Notes: generated from the letters alone by a model not told the origin. Counted from the first letter of the stretch, positions 1 to 10,668 are shown. The stretch is DNA of 64,000 bases from Branchiostoma floridae (GCF_000003815.2 NC_049990.1:18224873-18288872), one strand, 5' to 3'. Numbers and translations: made by a program.

Positions 1-279
1 ATAATGCAGACTGTTAGATAACCTCCAGACAGCATTTGAAGCTATAGTTCAGTGTAACATTTCCTGTAGGGGCGGTGATAATGCCATGATAACCCATAAT
101 CGGAGACCCCTCTAGACTGTAATGGTACACTGACCCCAGCGGGGACACTCTGACAGATGATGGGATATTCTAAATGGCCTAGAGGGTCAGCAATTCATCT
201 TGATTGGCCTGCAATTTGGGATACCCCATAGGGACAGTACTAGAAATGGTTAACAGACAGGAGGGTGTGAGAAGAGGTT
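1..279. other. unassigned AT-rich DNA
   Basis: No coding signal, RNA gene or recognisable repeat was seen before the fold-back element that follows. Confidence 0.5.
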
Positions 280-485
280 CTGAAAACCTACTCTCCAAGC
301 AGAGGTTAGGCTACCGCTGTTCTTTTACACTTTTTTAGTAGTTTTCATCAGGATTTCTATTTTGTACGGCAGCAAGACATCAAGAAAACGGTACAAAATA
401 GAAAGCCTGATGAATACAATGAATAAAAAAAAAAACGTAAAAAAACAGCCGGAGCCTAACCTCTGCTTGGAGAGTACTGAAAACC
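280..485. mobile_element. fold-back TIR element with 9-bp target duplication
   Basis: The element proper runs 289-476 (188 bp), from TACTCTCCAAGCAGAGG to the inverse of that sequence. Both flanks carry the direct repeat CTGAAAACC (280-288 and 477-485). The arms pair along nearly their whole length, leaving a loop of about 20 nt near 370-389. It has no coding capacity. A 9-bp target duplication with long TIRs is typical of Mutator-like (MULE) elements, so a non-autonomous MULE or fold-back MITE is the best call. The superfamily is inferred from duplication length only. Confidence 0.7.
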
Positions 486-1050
486 ACTTGAAAAGTAACA
501 TTTGGATGAGAGATTTTTACATTGATTTCTATATCAGAAAGTGCATTCCTATTCTTCACATACATGTAGTATCATAGACAACTTTCAACATCATGCGAAT
601 ATGATATACTTCATTGTAGTATATAATCTAAGCCTATTCTTTAGATGAGTGATGGTAGTTCTTAAAGCAACCGGTCTATGAATAATAGAAGTCTCAGTTT
701 TGATGGATTGCTGGATAAGATTTTCAACTGGAAAAATGACACATTTTCCCAGAAGCTCGCCTTTCTGATGTGATGCATGAGCAAAATCAATTCCCTGGAA
801 AATGTAGCATTGTCTCCCTAGGAGAACTTTGATTCGTTTGAAAAGATATCTCATGAGTGAATATAGACCATCTTTAAATCAGCATTCCAACCAGACTAGA
901 CAGTTTGGCGGCATGATTGTTAATTTCTCACTTTCTGAAATGCTACAATGTATTTCAGTCAATATTTGCCTACAGTCTATATAGAAGGTTATTTTGGCGG
1001 TAACGTTTGTGTGCGTTTGTGTTCGTGTGTATGTATGTAGTTGACCAGCA
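486..1050. other. no recognised feature
   Basis: AT-rich sequence with only short overlapping reading frames on both strands. Nothing resembles an exon or a repeat seen elsewhere in the window. Confidence 0.4.
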
Positions 1051-1262
1051 TACTGTAAATGCAGAAATGTTCGCGGTGCATTAATGTTCGCGGTTTTCGC
1101 GGCGGCCACTTCAACGCGAATTTAAAACCACCGCGAACATTTTTCCATAACAGTAAGAGATTACAGTGCATGGGGCTACCGCAAAATTAAAACCACCTCG
1201 AAAAGTCCATTTTCTCGCTACCGCGAAATTAAATCCCCGCGAACTTAAATGCATTTACAGTA
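1051..1262 (+). mobile_element. TTCGCGG-rich MITE, copy 1
   Basis: The 208-bp element (1053-1260) starts CTGTAAATGCAGAAATG and ends with the inverse GCATTTACAG, bounded by TA on both sides. The interior holds repeated, partly self-complementary TTCGCGG and CCGCGAA motifs. Two more copies lie at 5476-5632 and 57321-57528; the 5.4-kb copy shows directly that TA is the target duplication. It is non-coding, and a Tc1/mariner-type mobiliser is inferred from the TA target. Confidence 0.8.
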
Positions 1263-1400
1263 ACTCCAGAATGCCTCGATGGATTGTCTTGATATTTGGT
1301 AGGTCTTGAAGAGACTTTGAAACAGTTAGATTTTATGCCTCCTAGCATGTTGTTATGGTACTGCAGTGGAACTTCAAATCCCGGGAGCCAGGAGACTGTT
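1263..1400 (-). repeat. fragment of dispersed ACAGCATAACTC family
   Basis: The motifs CTCGATGGATTGTCTTGATA, TTTGGTAGGTCTTGAAGAG and GGTACTGCAG match, with divergence, the inverted-repeat family best seen at 43326-45160. Other fragments are near 19.2, 21.2, 30.2 and 53.8 kb. Ends are not defined here. Confidence 0.5.
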
Positions 1401-2302
1401 TCTACTCACCTTTAGTTTAAAAAATATATTGGACTTCCCTACACACAGTTTAAGGCATGTATTACTTGAAAATGAATGTCCTATGTGTAGCCAATGTAGT
1501 AAAGTTTTGGAGGTTACAAAATTAGCCATATTTGGAATTGTGTTCTCGTAGCAAAAGCAGCACCTATATCGGCTACATATTGTGGCAAGAAGCAAAACTC
1601 CAGTTAGAAGCTCTGAGGAAGGTGTCTGACAGGCATCAAAACATCCGCAGGTAAAATTAACTGGTTCTGTAAAAAGTACTCTACTATCCTACGACCTACC
1701 AACCTGATGAAATTATTTTCAGATGTATTATCAATTTTGGGGAAGCTTATAAAAATGACTCAGTAATGAAAATCAGCAATATGGGCTTCCAAACAGTGAG
1801 TGGGACAAAACAAATTAGAGTTGAAGACAGCTCTGACCTTAGAAGCAGTTCAAGGTGTCAGCTCCTAAAAAAAATGTCCCAAGGCACCAAAAACCAGTCT
1901 TGCAGGAACACTGCTTTCAATACATGCGTGTAATAAAGGTTAGAAGTCCCTATTTTCTTCAGATGGTCCTGACTTGTGAGCCCGGTGACCTGAAACAGAC
2001 CTTAGAAAATCCATTTGTGCCATGATGGAGCACCTTAGACTGGAGACCTTAAAGCAGGGTGGATTGGGAATACACATGTAGCTTTGCTGTGGAGATAATT
2101 ATCTATTACCAGTTGATCATGGAGGAGCAATGATGAATACTGGCTAGAATTTTGTAGGGGTTTTGTCCAATTTGGTGGCAAATTCCTTTTGCTAAGGTTT
2201 GATAATACACATTGGACAATGCTAAAAGAAAACCAGAGTTTAGGACCTTGTACCTCCATTAAACATTTTAAGGACAATGACAATGAAGTTAATTGCATAG
2301 GC
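1401..2302. other. mostly unassigned; one short dispersed repeat
   Basis: About 35 bp at 1765-1800 (around AATGAAAATCAGCAATATGG) recur at 21805-21846, so at least this piece is repetitive. No exon-like signal was seen in the rest. Confidence 0.35.
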
Positions 2303-2887
2303 TATGCCAGTGGCGGCGGCACAGTGGGGGCAGTCGCCCCCACAAAAAATATGTTGAGGGAACCAAGCTCAAACCCATGTGTATTTTTTCACCAATAGAA
2401 ATAAACCTAGCAAGTCCACCAGCAAAATTTGTCCCGGAAAATGCAGGAAATGGTGTTTCAAGGGGTCCAGATTTTAAATTTTTCCAAACCTCCCTTGCGA
2501 CGGCTCGCGCCTAAAAGCGCTGGACATCGTGAAAATGTATTGGGGGAGCGTCAACGTTGACACGGACCAAGCATCTCCCTTCCTGTTCTTTGTTCTATTC
2601 CTGGTAAAAGGCATATCCCTCTTACCATGTCTTTTACCGGGAATACAGCAAAGAACAGGAAGGAGGATGCTTGGTCCGTGTCATCGTGTAGATCTTATGA
2701 GAATTAGTGAAAGGGTCCGTCGTCACGGTAGGCGGTCTGTGATGTCACGACATGAACTCCACTTGGCATAGCCAGGCAGAACACAGGACGTGACAAGTCG
2801 GGCCTTCAGCCCTCCACATGCTCACAAATCTATCACCAATATTTTGCCCCCACAAAAGAAATTTGCTGCCACGGCGCCTCTGTATGC
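2303..2887 (+). mobile_element. hAT-like non-autonomous element containing a long hairpin
   Basis: Termini are CAGTGGCGGCGGCACAG (from 2308) and the imperfect inverse ending CACGGCGCCTCTG (2882), flanked by the 5-bp direct repeat TATGC (2303-2307, 2883-2887). CAG-type ends are typical of hAT elements; most make 8-bp duplications, but 5- and 6-bp subgroups are known. The interior at about 2340-2510 is homologous to 63741-63961 (opposite strand) and to part of the hAT MITE at 16366-16728. An inverted repeat occupies 2558-2683. No transposase is encoded. Confidence 0.6.
2558..2683. repeat. 126-nt near-perfect hairpin inside the hAT-like element
   Basis: The left arm 2558-2616 (starting TGACACGGACCAAGCATC) and right arm 2625-2683 are reverse complements over about 59 positions with roughly 8 mismatches, and the loop is about 8 nt. 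It lies well inside the element, so these are not its terminal repeats. It may be a second small palindromic element or an RNA-forming hairpin. Transcription is not shown by the sequence. Confidence 0.75.
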
Positions 2888-4716
2888 ATAATTATATATA
2901 CCTTTCCGTTACTTGCATGTCACATGTATGACGTACCTATCATTTAAGTCTTAAATGAATTAGGGCATATTTGCATTAATTATACACATGCTCTTATTTG
3001 CATAATTTATTTCTGTTGATGTTCCACTTGCCAAAGAAAACACATTATATTAATATACATGTATGAAGTCATACATGTATATGGAAAAGACTTGTGTGCT
3101 ATGCAATTTCGTCATTAATCATCCAAAATATTTACATAATCTATACTAGATTTTGAACATCATTGACCATGCTACTTGCACGCTGTATATCATGAAGATG
3201 TGTTGTTCCTTCGTTTTTAAACATAAAACGCTCCTGCAGCTCCAGAGCAAGCTGTTAGGGACCCCAAACCTACTCCACTTTTTCCTTCCGTCAACATTAT
3301 CCTTTCCAAATACCTGTGGAGGAATGTCTACCATGATGGCATTTGATATCCATATAATTTCATAATTCAAAATGTTGTCTGGCTTGTTCTCAAACTTGCC
3401 AGACTGTTTTAAGTGCATATTATCAGGTTCACACTGATTTGGCTGAAGGCCAGGGGTAACGGTCTAGGCTACAGAGATACAAGTCCAGAGGGAACATTTC
3501 ATCAGAAAACACTTAACTGACTCAGAAAGGCTTTTGAAAGGTATAGTGTTGCAGACAAATCAGTCTTTTGGCCACACTAGTTTAACGTCTTGGTTTGGAT
3601 TGCTGATTTCTGGATATGGATCAATTTTGAAATTCTCATATATGGAAAAGGAATAAAATGCAACCAGGGCTATTCGAGCCTACTGAATGGCGCCAGTGCC
3701 ACAGCACGCATTTTCGACCAAGCTTACCAGGTCATCATACGCTATTCTTTTTTGAAAGGTGTGTTGGGTTTTTAACATGCAGAGGTATGCTGCGTGAGGC
3801 TTACAGCTAAGCTCACCCAAACATAGCTCACTGGCTTTACATCACCATCTGAAATGATGAATGCAATTGCAATTTGCCTTACAACATGTCCAAGCTAAGC
3901 CGGTAGTAGAATGCAACTTTGGCCCATGGATGCACGGAATTTGGTCCAGGCGGCCAAACAGTGGGGTTATGTTAATGCTTGCACCACAGGGACAAATTTG
4001 TCATATTTGAAGAAAATCCTTGACTTCCTGGGTGTTTTCTTTTTTATCGAATATATTCAAAAGTTGACATTTCAAAAAAAGTTGAACGTGTTAACCAATC
4101 TGGTACATGTATGTTGACTTTGTGTCTCTTACTGAAGCATTTACAAATATAGGTATATCATGGGATGCCTATTTCTTATTATCTATATTCAATTTTGTCT
4201 GTTAGCTTCATTTTCTACAATAAATTTACCAATAAAGTTGTTACCTTACATAGAAATACATAGTGTAAAGCTCCAACGGACTTGAAATTGGATGACAGAG
4301 CGTGAACAAGTTTAGAGTAATTGATGCCAATATATTCATACAATAGATAAATATCAAGCAGCAACTTTGAATATGAACATTTGAATCAATTGCTATTTGA
4401 TTCACTATATCATAGAAAGCTCTTGTGTAGATTTTTCTGGCAAACTCAGTTCATTTGCCTCCCCTTTTACATGCTTGGAGTCCCTGGAGTCCTGTGTATG
4501 TAGGATTGCACTAATCTTCTGTGGATTACTGCAATATGTTTTATCAGCCCTGCTGTTATTACAGATTATAGACATGAGAGACTCCCTAAGGGGGGCTTGT
4601 TTACTCTTTAATGCTTTTCTTAAGGTGAAGGTAATCTTCTTAACCATCAATCTGCTAAGGACACACCTTGATTAGCAATCTATATCATGGTAAGTCATCA
4701 AATATCAAGATTTTTC
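2888..4716. other. no recognised feature
   Basis: AT-rich DNA with short non-overlapping frames, none longer than about 90 codons and none with a recognisable domain. There is a short inverted motif around ATACATGTATG at about 3055-3080. No tRNA, SINE or TIR signal was found. Confidence 0.35.
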
Positions 4717-5050
4717 TTCATAACCAAGTGTCTTATTCAACTGATGTTTTGGAGTCTGTCACCTTCCTCAGGGAAATTCTGACTTTGCATTGCAAAATAG
4801 ATGTCGCTGCTTATAGATGCTTTCCCAATCCTTAATTATTTAGTACATGTACATAATATTTAATACATGCCTTGTTAAAGAAGAATGCTGCTCCAAAGAT
4901 GTGCTAAAATCATATAACAGTATTTTCAGTCTTTGTGATTTAGTCTTCTGTAGCAATGGATCTGTTGGGGAATGATGAATTAGGTAGGAGGGGAACCAAT
5001 ATTTCATGTTGCCCATGACAGTCGTACCTATGGCATCTCTACTGTATTCC
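4717..5050 (+). repeat. dispersed repeat, uninterrupted copy
   Basis: Blocks including CTGTCACCTTCCTCAGGG (about 4756), TTGTTAAAGAAGAATGCTGC (about 4874), ATAACAGTATT and GAATGATGAATTAGGTA recur in the same order at about 6005-6600. This copy is continuous and shows the empty site of the LINE that interrupts the other. The family is not identified. Confidence 0.65.
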
Positions 5051-5433
5051 TGAACTTGGCAAGATACAATATACAAATGTACTTTCTCATAGAGGTTATT
5101 ATAAAAGTTCACAATATCACCAGAATATCATACTTCCATGACCACACCCATGTAGCACCTGATGCAATATTGGAGTCAGCATTGAGATTTAGTGCTTCTT
5201 ACGTTCCTTGGTTTGAGGAACTTGATATTAGTAAGTACACAATCAATCATATCAATCAGCACGTAACAATTAGATTTATTAGGATTATGTCACTTTTAAA
5301 TCTTTATTATGATGAATGATAATGACAAATATTTTTACCAGCCTTAGGAACTCATAAGCCAACACTGTTATTAGTTATGGTTATTTTACAGTCCAGTTCA
5401 GACAGGTCTGGATTTTGTACAAATTCTACTTGT

Positions 5434-5788
5434 AGTGGTAACGTTAGTTCACCTTTATCCCAGGGGTAACCTATACTGTAAATGCAGAAATGTTCGCGGT
5501 GGATTAATGTTCGCGGTTTTCGCGGTGACCACTTCACCGCGAATTTAAAACCACCGCGAACATTTTTCTACTATGATATTAGATTGCAGCTACCACGAAA
5601 TTAAATCCCCGCGAACTTAAAAACATTTACAGTATCCTTTGTTTTGAAAAAAATGGACATTTCGGGATACCAAGTCGACGGACGTTGCAACATTTTGAAA
5701 ATAGCTGCAATATTTTTAAGCTATTGCAATTTGAATCTACCGTCTGTTGACTTGATATCCCTTAAAACCCATTTGTTAGGAAAAACAT
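5434..5788. mobile_element. GTTCACC palindromic MITE, right end missing, split by a TTCGCGG MITE
   Basis: The left end, containing AACGTTAGTTCACCTTTATC, runs to 5475. After the insertion at 5476-5632 the element resumes at 5635 with TTTGTTTTGAAAAAAATGG and continues through the palindromic centre (GTCGACGGACG, ATTTTGAAAATAGCTGCAAT, CCGTCTGTTGACTTGATATC) to about 5788. The usual GGTGAACTAGCGTTA end is absent, so it is truncated on the right. Confidence 0.75.
5474..5634 (+). mobile_element. TTCGCGG-rich MITE, copy 2 (nested)
   Basis: The 157-bp element 5476-5632 starts CTGTAAATGCAGAAATG and ends ACATTTACAG. It sits inside the GTTCACC MITE after AACCTA, with TA on both sides and the host sequence resuming as TCCTTTG. 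Other host copies read AACCTATATCCGTTG with no interruption, which fixes the target duplication as TA. Confidence 0.85.
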
Positions 5789-6004
5789 CAGCTCTTCTAA
5801 GTATAGGACTATTCATGACCAGTAACTTTTTCTCCGGTTATTACAGGATAATGGATACCGCTATGTTAGTCCTGTCCAGCGGAGACGTATGAAGTCATTA
5901 GTCTTTCACGGCAGCTTCTCTTTGATGAAATAAGAATTCATCATTTTTGAGTTTCCAGTCTATGAATATTTGGTCCTACCTCCATGCTTCTGTGTAACAA
6001 GGTT

Positions 6005-6600
6005 CTTTATACATAGCCAAGTTCTTTATTCAAACGACATGTTGGTGACCGTCTGTCACCTTCCTCAGGGCAATTCTGATTGGTTCACATTGTACTGCAG
6101 CATAGGTGGCGCTGCTTGCAGATGTGGTCCCAAACATAAAGTATTTACATAATATACATCTATTATTAAATATTTAATGTGGTGTTTAATTCTTGCAAAG
6201 CTTGTTAAAGAACAATCTTACACCATGTATACATAAAAGTTTTATTCTTATCATTTTGTGTACTTGTAAATATCCTCAAACTAGTTTAACTGTAATATCC
6301 AACACAAAAATTGGACTCATCCAAATTTTCAACTGAACAGCACCAGTCTTTGTCAAGGAATATTAGCATATTATTATAACTAGCCCATTAATTGTAATAG
6401 CCATAGGCTAGTTGGGCAGCCCTGGCTGTGCGTGCTGAACAGACAAACCAATAAATACATAATAGATAAATAAAGAACAATGCTGTTCAAAGAAAGTGCT
6501 GAATATTGTATAACAGTATAATAATCATCAATTTTTGTAATTAATTTTACTGTGGTTTGGATTCAGAGAATGATGAATAAGGTATATGTTGGCCTGTGCC
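6005..6600 (+). repeat. dispersed repeat, copy interrupted by a LINE
   Basis: It matches 4717-5050 in blocks: CTGTCACCTTCCTCAGGG (about 6055), TTGTTAAAGAACAAT (6202-6216), and after the LINE at 6217-6470, AAGAACAATGCTGTTCAAAG and ATAACAGTATAATAATC. The order is preserved, so this was one unit before the LINE inserted. Confidence 0.65.
6206..6481 (+). mobile_element. 5'-truncated LINE 3' end with 11-bp target duplication
   Basis: The insert 6217-6470 (254 bp) is flanked by TAAAGAACAAT (6206-6216 and 6471-6481). Its 3' part, AATAGCCATAGGCTAGTTGG followed by an AATAAATA-type tail, recurs at 42916-42990, so both are 3' ends of one non-LTR family. No reverse transcriptase sequence is retained. 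The long duplication plus simple 3' tail is the signature of target-primed reverse transcription. The clade cannot be named from the 3' UTR. Confidence 0.75.
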
Positions 6601-7432
6601 CCTCCGTGTGTCTCCAGACCTTTGATTTGATTTCCTCAGTATTCCTGGAGTGTTTCACTTCCACTCAATCTCCGCCGTTATTGCCCCAGTCGTAATCCCC
6701 GCTGTGCAGCCCGCCGATCAATGTCTGATTTCTTTATAAGCAGTAATTGACGATATTTCAAAGGGCGCCTGCGACTGTATACTTCAGAAAAGGTGGGGTG
6801 GTAAAATATAATGTATGCGTAACGTGTGATCACAAATAAAAGAAGCCAAAGAGATGACAGACATAAGTCATATGGTAGACAGAAGAGAACTTTAAATTGG
6901 TCTTTCTATATATGAATAAAAAGCATTGATTTTTTATCACCAGAAGTGCTAGTGAAAACAAAATCTTAAGTTCTGTCCACTAGTCGTCTCTCACCTGATA
7001 GTATTAAGTCTATGCTGATCAAATGCATTTTTGAAGCACATTTTGGATTCCCATTTGAAGATTACAAAAATCCTGAAACACAAACAGACAGAAACACACC
7101 CAAAACTTTATCTCCATTTTTCATGGAGATAATACACAACCACTTTAACAAGGCTACTGTCAAAATAGAATCTCAATAATAGAGTCTACATCCATCTCAA
7201 GGCATATTTGTCATAGTCAACAGTGTAACGTTATCTGATAGGCCTAGATCACTTCAGATCCCTCTCGTCACTGTCTGCATATATTTATATGTCACTTCCA
7301 TTTCCATCTGATCGTATCTTCTATAGTTAGTGAGATTGGAAATTTCCTGCAAGGATAGCATCAGTCTGAAACTTTCATTTTGTTGAATGTAGATTTGTTT
7401 GTTTACTTTTAAATCAGATAATTAGGGCTCAA
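6601..7432. other. no recognised feature
   Basis: No TIRs, SINE boxes or coding island were seen. A slightly GC-richer patch at about 6600-6780 has no open frame of note. Confidence 0.35.
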
Positions 7433-7460
7433 AATACGAGAAAATCATTTATGGTGTAAG

Positions 7461-7712
7461 AAATCCAGTTTTTGGAATAGAAAGGCATTCCTGGTACAAG
7501 AATCTCAATCTCGGTACAAGAAAATCATTCTAGTTGTAGGAAATCCAGTCTTTGGGACAGGAAGGCATTCTTGGTACAAGAACCTCAATCTTGGTACAAG
7601 AGTCTCATTCTAGGTGAAAGAAATCCAGTCTTTGGGACAGAAATACATTCTTGGTACAAGAGCCTCAATCTTGGTCCAAGAGTCTCATTCTAGGTGTAAG
7701 AAATCAGTCTTC
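7461..7712. repeat. hierarchical minisatellite: three 80-bp units of four 20-bp subunits
   Basis: Units start at 7461, 7541 and 7621 with AAATCCAGT, plus a partial fourth at 7701. Each 80-bp unit divides into four related 20-mers ending in a variant of GGTACAAG (for example CATTCTTGGTACAAG and CTCAATCTTGGTACAAG). Copies 2 and 3 are more alike than the subunits within a copy, which indicates amplification at the 80-bp level after an older 20-bp expansion. Confidence 0.85.
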
Positions 7713-8061
7713 AGTATGCATGTATCATAAATAGATTCTGACTACAAGAACATTGTCTAGAAGTTTCAAGAAAAATATTGTTTTCTTAAATTTTCTCAAA
7801 CTCAATAAATTCAACTCAACAGGGATTCTTTGATACAGAATGATATTCTTGCTGAAAGATAAATTTTCTCTGGTCAAGAAAAAACAAGAAAAGTGAAATT
7901 TTTTAAATCAAAGTATCAGAAAAGGCAATAAAACCTTTATTTTACGTTGTTGTACCGCTTGTTGAAAAAGTTAAAGTTACACGTATCTATAGTTACAGAT
8001 TCAAGTTCTGAAGAGAGGCAGTATAGGGTTCGTAAGCATATGTTGCTGACATTCTACTTTA

Positions 8062-8099
8062 TGTTGTGTTGTGTTGTGTTGTGTTGTGTTGTGTTGTGT
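8062..8099. repeat. TTGTG pentanucleotide microsatellite
   Basis: About seven uninterrupted copies of a TTGTG unit, lying near the right end of the hAT-like element. Confidence 0.9.
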
Positions 8100-8192
8100 A
8101 AAAAAACATTTTCTGTGCACCTAATTATTTAGGTTACATGTAGGTGCACTTAGTCTAGTGCAACTGTTCCCTAAAAGGAATTTTGAGCCCTG

Positions 8193-9345
8193 ACTGATGA
8201 AAATAATATTTTGGTCAGAACACTATTCTTGTACCGATAGTTAGAAGTAGACTGTCACAATAGATTTTACGATAATCAGTGCAATGATGGATGGTGGATT
8301 TACAGTAATACTGTCCTTGTAAGATGACAAATAGTAGACACGGACATTGAATACACCTGTGAGCTATGAAACCGGAAACTTGGCTCTGGGCTCTCCAATA
8401 TCTCGTTTTCATATCTTTTTTTGAAAGTCATCTTTGGCAATTTCTTGGCTGAATATCTGAGGCAGTAAGCTGTGAAATTTTATTGTCTTTGGCCAAAATC
8501 CAGAAAATGTTGGAAGCTGAAGCACAAATTGTATGACAGGCTATAAGGGATCATTTTGAGACACAGGTTAACTGGGGAGTAGGGGGGGGGGGAAACACAA
8601 CTCATTTCAAGTCTCACTTGCTGACATTCAATTCTTGAACAAGTCTCACTCGCTGACATTCAATTCTTGAACCCAGGTAAACTCAACCTGCCACTCAAAT
8701 AACTGCGGACACACACTAAGACAAACAAACAGACAAAAACAGGTCGAAAACAATATGTCTGTTTTCATGGAGATCTCCAGAAACCCCCTTAATAACCCCA
8801 AGATTTCATACCATCACATGCATAATGTAAAATTCATAAGCTTCAATGCCTACACATAACAGCAATGACGGAATGGGAAAGCCCACAACAATTTCAGAAA
8901 TACCCTGGGGAATTCCTTCTATTATTGAATTAGCTAGCAGACTGTAAGGCTGAATACGGTCTGGAGAACCTATTTAGTAGTCATGAGTGTCCTCTGGATG
9001 GTTTGATGGCCAAAGCCTTTCTGTCCACATGATCAGAGAACTGATCCAGCCAGCCTAATGAAATACCTTTAGTGTTGGCAGCCCATAGTTTTCCCTGGTG
9101 TACAAAAAGTGCAAAATGGAATGAAATTGTACAGAAAACGTGAAATTTCAGTAATAAGCATTACTTATCATCTTTCCAACAGCAGTTGTAGATCCACTTA
9201 TAAACAGTTTTATGATTAAATCTTGCCTTATTCAGGATAAAATTCTGAACATAAAACATGTTATATTGATTTACCACCCACTTCTGTATTTTTTCATTCC
9301 ATAGTACTGTTTCCTTACATTTCCAGGGATTTAATTTTAGTATGT
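8193..9345. other. mostly unassigned; G-tract and a 32-bp duplication
   Basis: There is a run of about 11 G near 8581-8592. A near-perfect 32-bp tandem duplication follows at 8609-8672 (AAGTCTCACTTGCTGACATT unit). Nothing else was recognised. Confidence 0.45.
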
Positions 9346-9510
9346 ATGTTTCATATTTTGTTCAATTTCGTTAAATTTTCTACCTTTTTTCACTGTCTGT
9401 ACATTCCATTTCGCTCCATTTTCTACCATTTTGCATCATTTCGTTCATTTGCTACCATTTTTCGATTTCTGTACATCCCATTTTGTTTCATTTTGCTCCA
9501 TTCCGTTCCA
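9346..9510. repeat. degenerate CATTTTG-type low-complexity tract
   Basis: Irregular pyrimidine-rich repetition of CCATTTTGCTCCATTTCGTT-like units. The 71-codon frame across it is a by-product of the low complexity. Confidence 0.55.
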
Positions 9511-9964
9511 TCTTGCGCTTCCTGTACACCTGTTTTGCCAGCGCCTGCCCTGACACATTGAAATGCAAGCTTAGCAGCGGGGGACTTGAGTGGTCACATG
9601 ACCGGGTAGTTGCAGACGGCTGGATCATCATTCTGTCTGATGGCTTTTGTGTCTGACAGGCGGAGCCACACGTGAGGCGAGGCGCCCGCCCGTTTCAGGG
9701 CAGAAACAATAAACCACAAATTCACCAAAATAGTCCGTGAAAATAACCTCAGGCAGACCTAGGCAGACTTGTATTCAAGTCTGTGGATTGTAGATCTTCT
9801 GGAAATGGAATACTAAGTAATACAGCTACAAAAGAACATTGGATTTTGGTGGACTGAAGAATACAATATGAAATAAGCCTTGCATGCACATCAATCCATA
9901 ATACAACTGTAACTGATACAAAATTCATTTGAATGCCATGTATGAAATGTTAGGGAATAGACCT
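9511..9964. other. no recognised feature
   Basis: A short GC-rich patch at about 9560-9700 includes GGCGAGGCGCCCGCC but has no supporting frame or splice pattern. The rest is AT-rich and unassigned. Confidence 0.35.
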
Positions 9965-10180
9965 AATGTTAGCTCACATTTATCCACCGGGTAACCTATG
10001 TCCGTTGTTTTTAAAAAAAGGTATTCAGGGATATCAAGTCAATTTGCTGTTGTTTTAAAATTGTGATTTTTCAAAACATTGCAGATTGAAACCACTGTTG
10101 ACTTGACATTAGTAAATGCATCCTGTTTTTCAAAACCATGGATATAGGTTACCCCACAGATAAAGGTGAACTGGCATTAT
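9965..10180. mobile_element. GTTCACC palindromic MITE, full length
   Basis: Left end ATGTTAGCTCACATTTATCC, right end GATAAAGGTGAACTGGCAT. The interior is a diverged palindrome (GATATCAAGTCAATTTGCTG against GAAACCACTGTTGACTTGAC). TA adjoins both ends, consistent with a TA duplication. Confidence 0.75.
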
Positions 10181-10326
10181 GTGCCCAAGATAATGCAATA
10201 AAATTTACTTGAATTCTGTAGACTAAGAAATAATTGTGAAAACCTATGCAATATGTAGTTGGTAATAATAGATTAATAAAGCCTTAAAAGTATATTGCTA
10301 TGATATTGTTCAAGTCAAGTGGAATT

Positions 10327-10668
10327 CTCAGCAGGGCTCGAAATTCATTTTTGGAATAAGGTGCACTGGTGCACCCAGCTTAAAAAATTGGGTGCACCAA
10401 AATATTTTTGGGTGCACCACTTAAATTGGAGTAAAAACCTAATAATGAAACTTAGTTACAAGCTATCAAATTCTTAAACAAGTACCATGACAAACATTTT
10501 CATTGTCAAGAATATGATACATATTAGACTATAAGTATACTTTGATATTTTTACATAAAACATAAGAAAATATTTGGGTGCACCCTGTGCACCTTCAGAA
10601 AATAATTGGGTGCACAATTTTGGGTGCACCTGGGTGCACATGCACCCAGTATTTCGAGCCCTGCTCAG
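10327..10668. mobile_element. hAT-like MITE packed with GTGCAC motifs
   Basis: The 332-bp element 10332-10663 has ends CAGGGCTCGAAAT and ATTTCGAGCCCTG, flanked by CTCAG on both sides (10327-10331, 10664-10668). It contains nine GTGCAC palindromes, mostly as GGGTGCACC, clustered at about 10368-10425 and 10575-10650, just inside the two TIRs. There is no transposase. Paired subterminal clusters are where hAT transposases usually bind, so these are plausible binding sites by inference. Confidence 0.7.

Larger units (their letters stand above)
7433..8192. mobile_element. hAT-like element carrying a minisatellite
   Basis: Ends are TAGGGCTCAAAATAC (7433) and the inverse GGAATTTTGAGCCCTG (8192), close to the ends of the MITE at 10332-10663 (CAGGGCTCGAAAT). 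The interior contains the 80-bp tandem array (7461-7700), a TTGTG microsatellite (8062-8099) and GTGCAC-like motifs near the right end (about 8152). I could not find a clean target duplication, so exact ends are uncertain. Confidence 0.5.

Noticed and set aside
7461-7712. CRISPR-like regular repeats
   Set aside because: The units are contiguous with no unique spacers, and the sequence is clearly eukaryotic.
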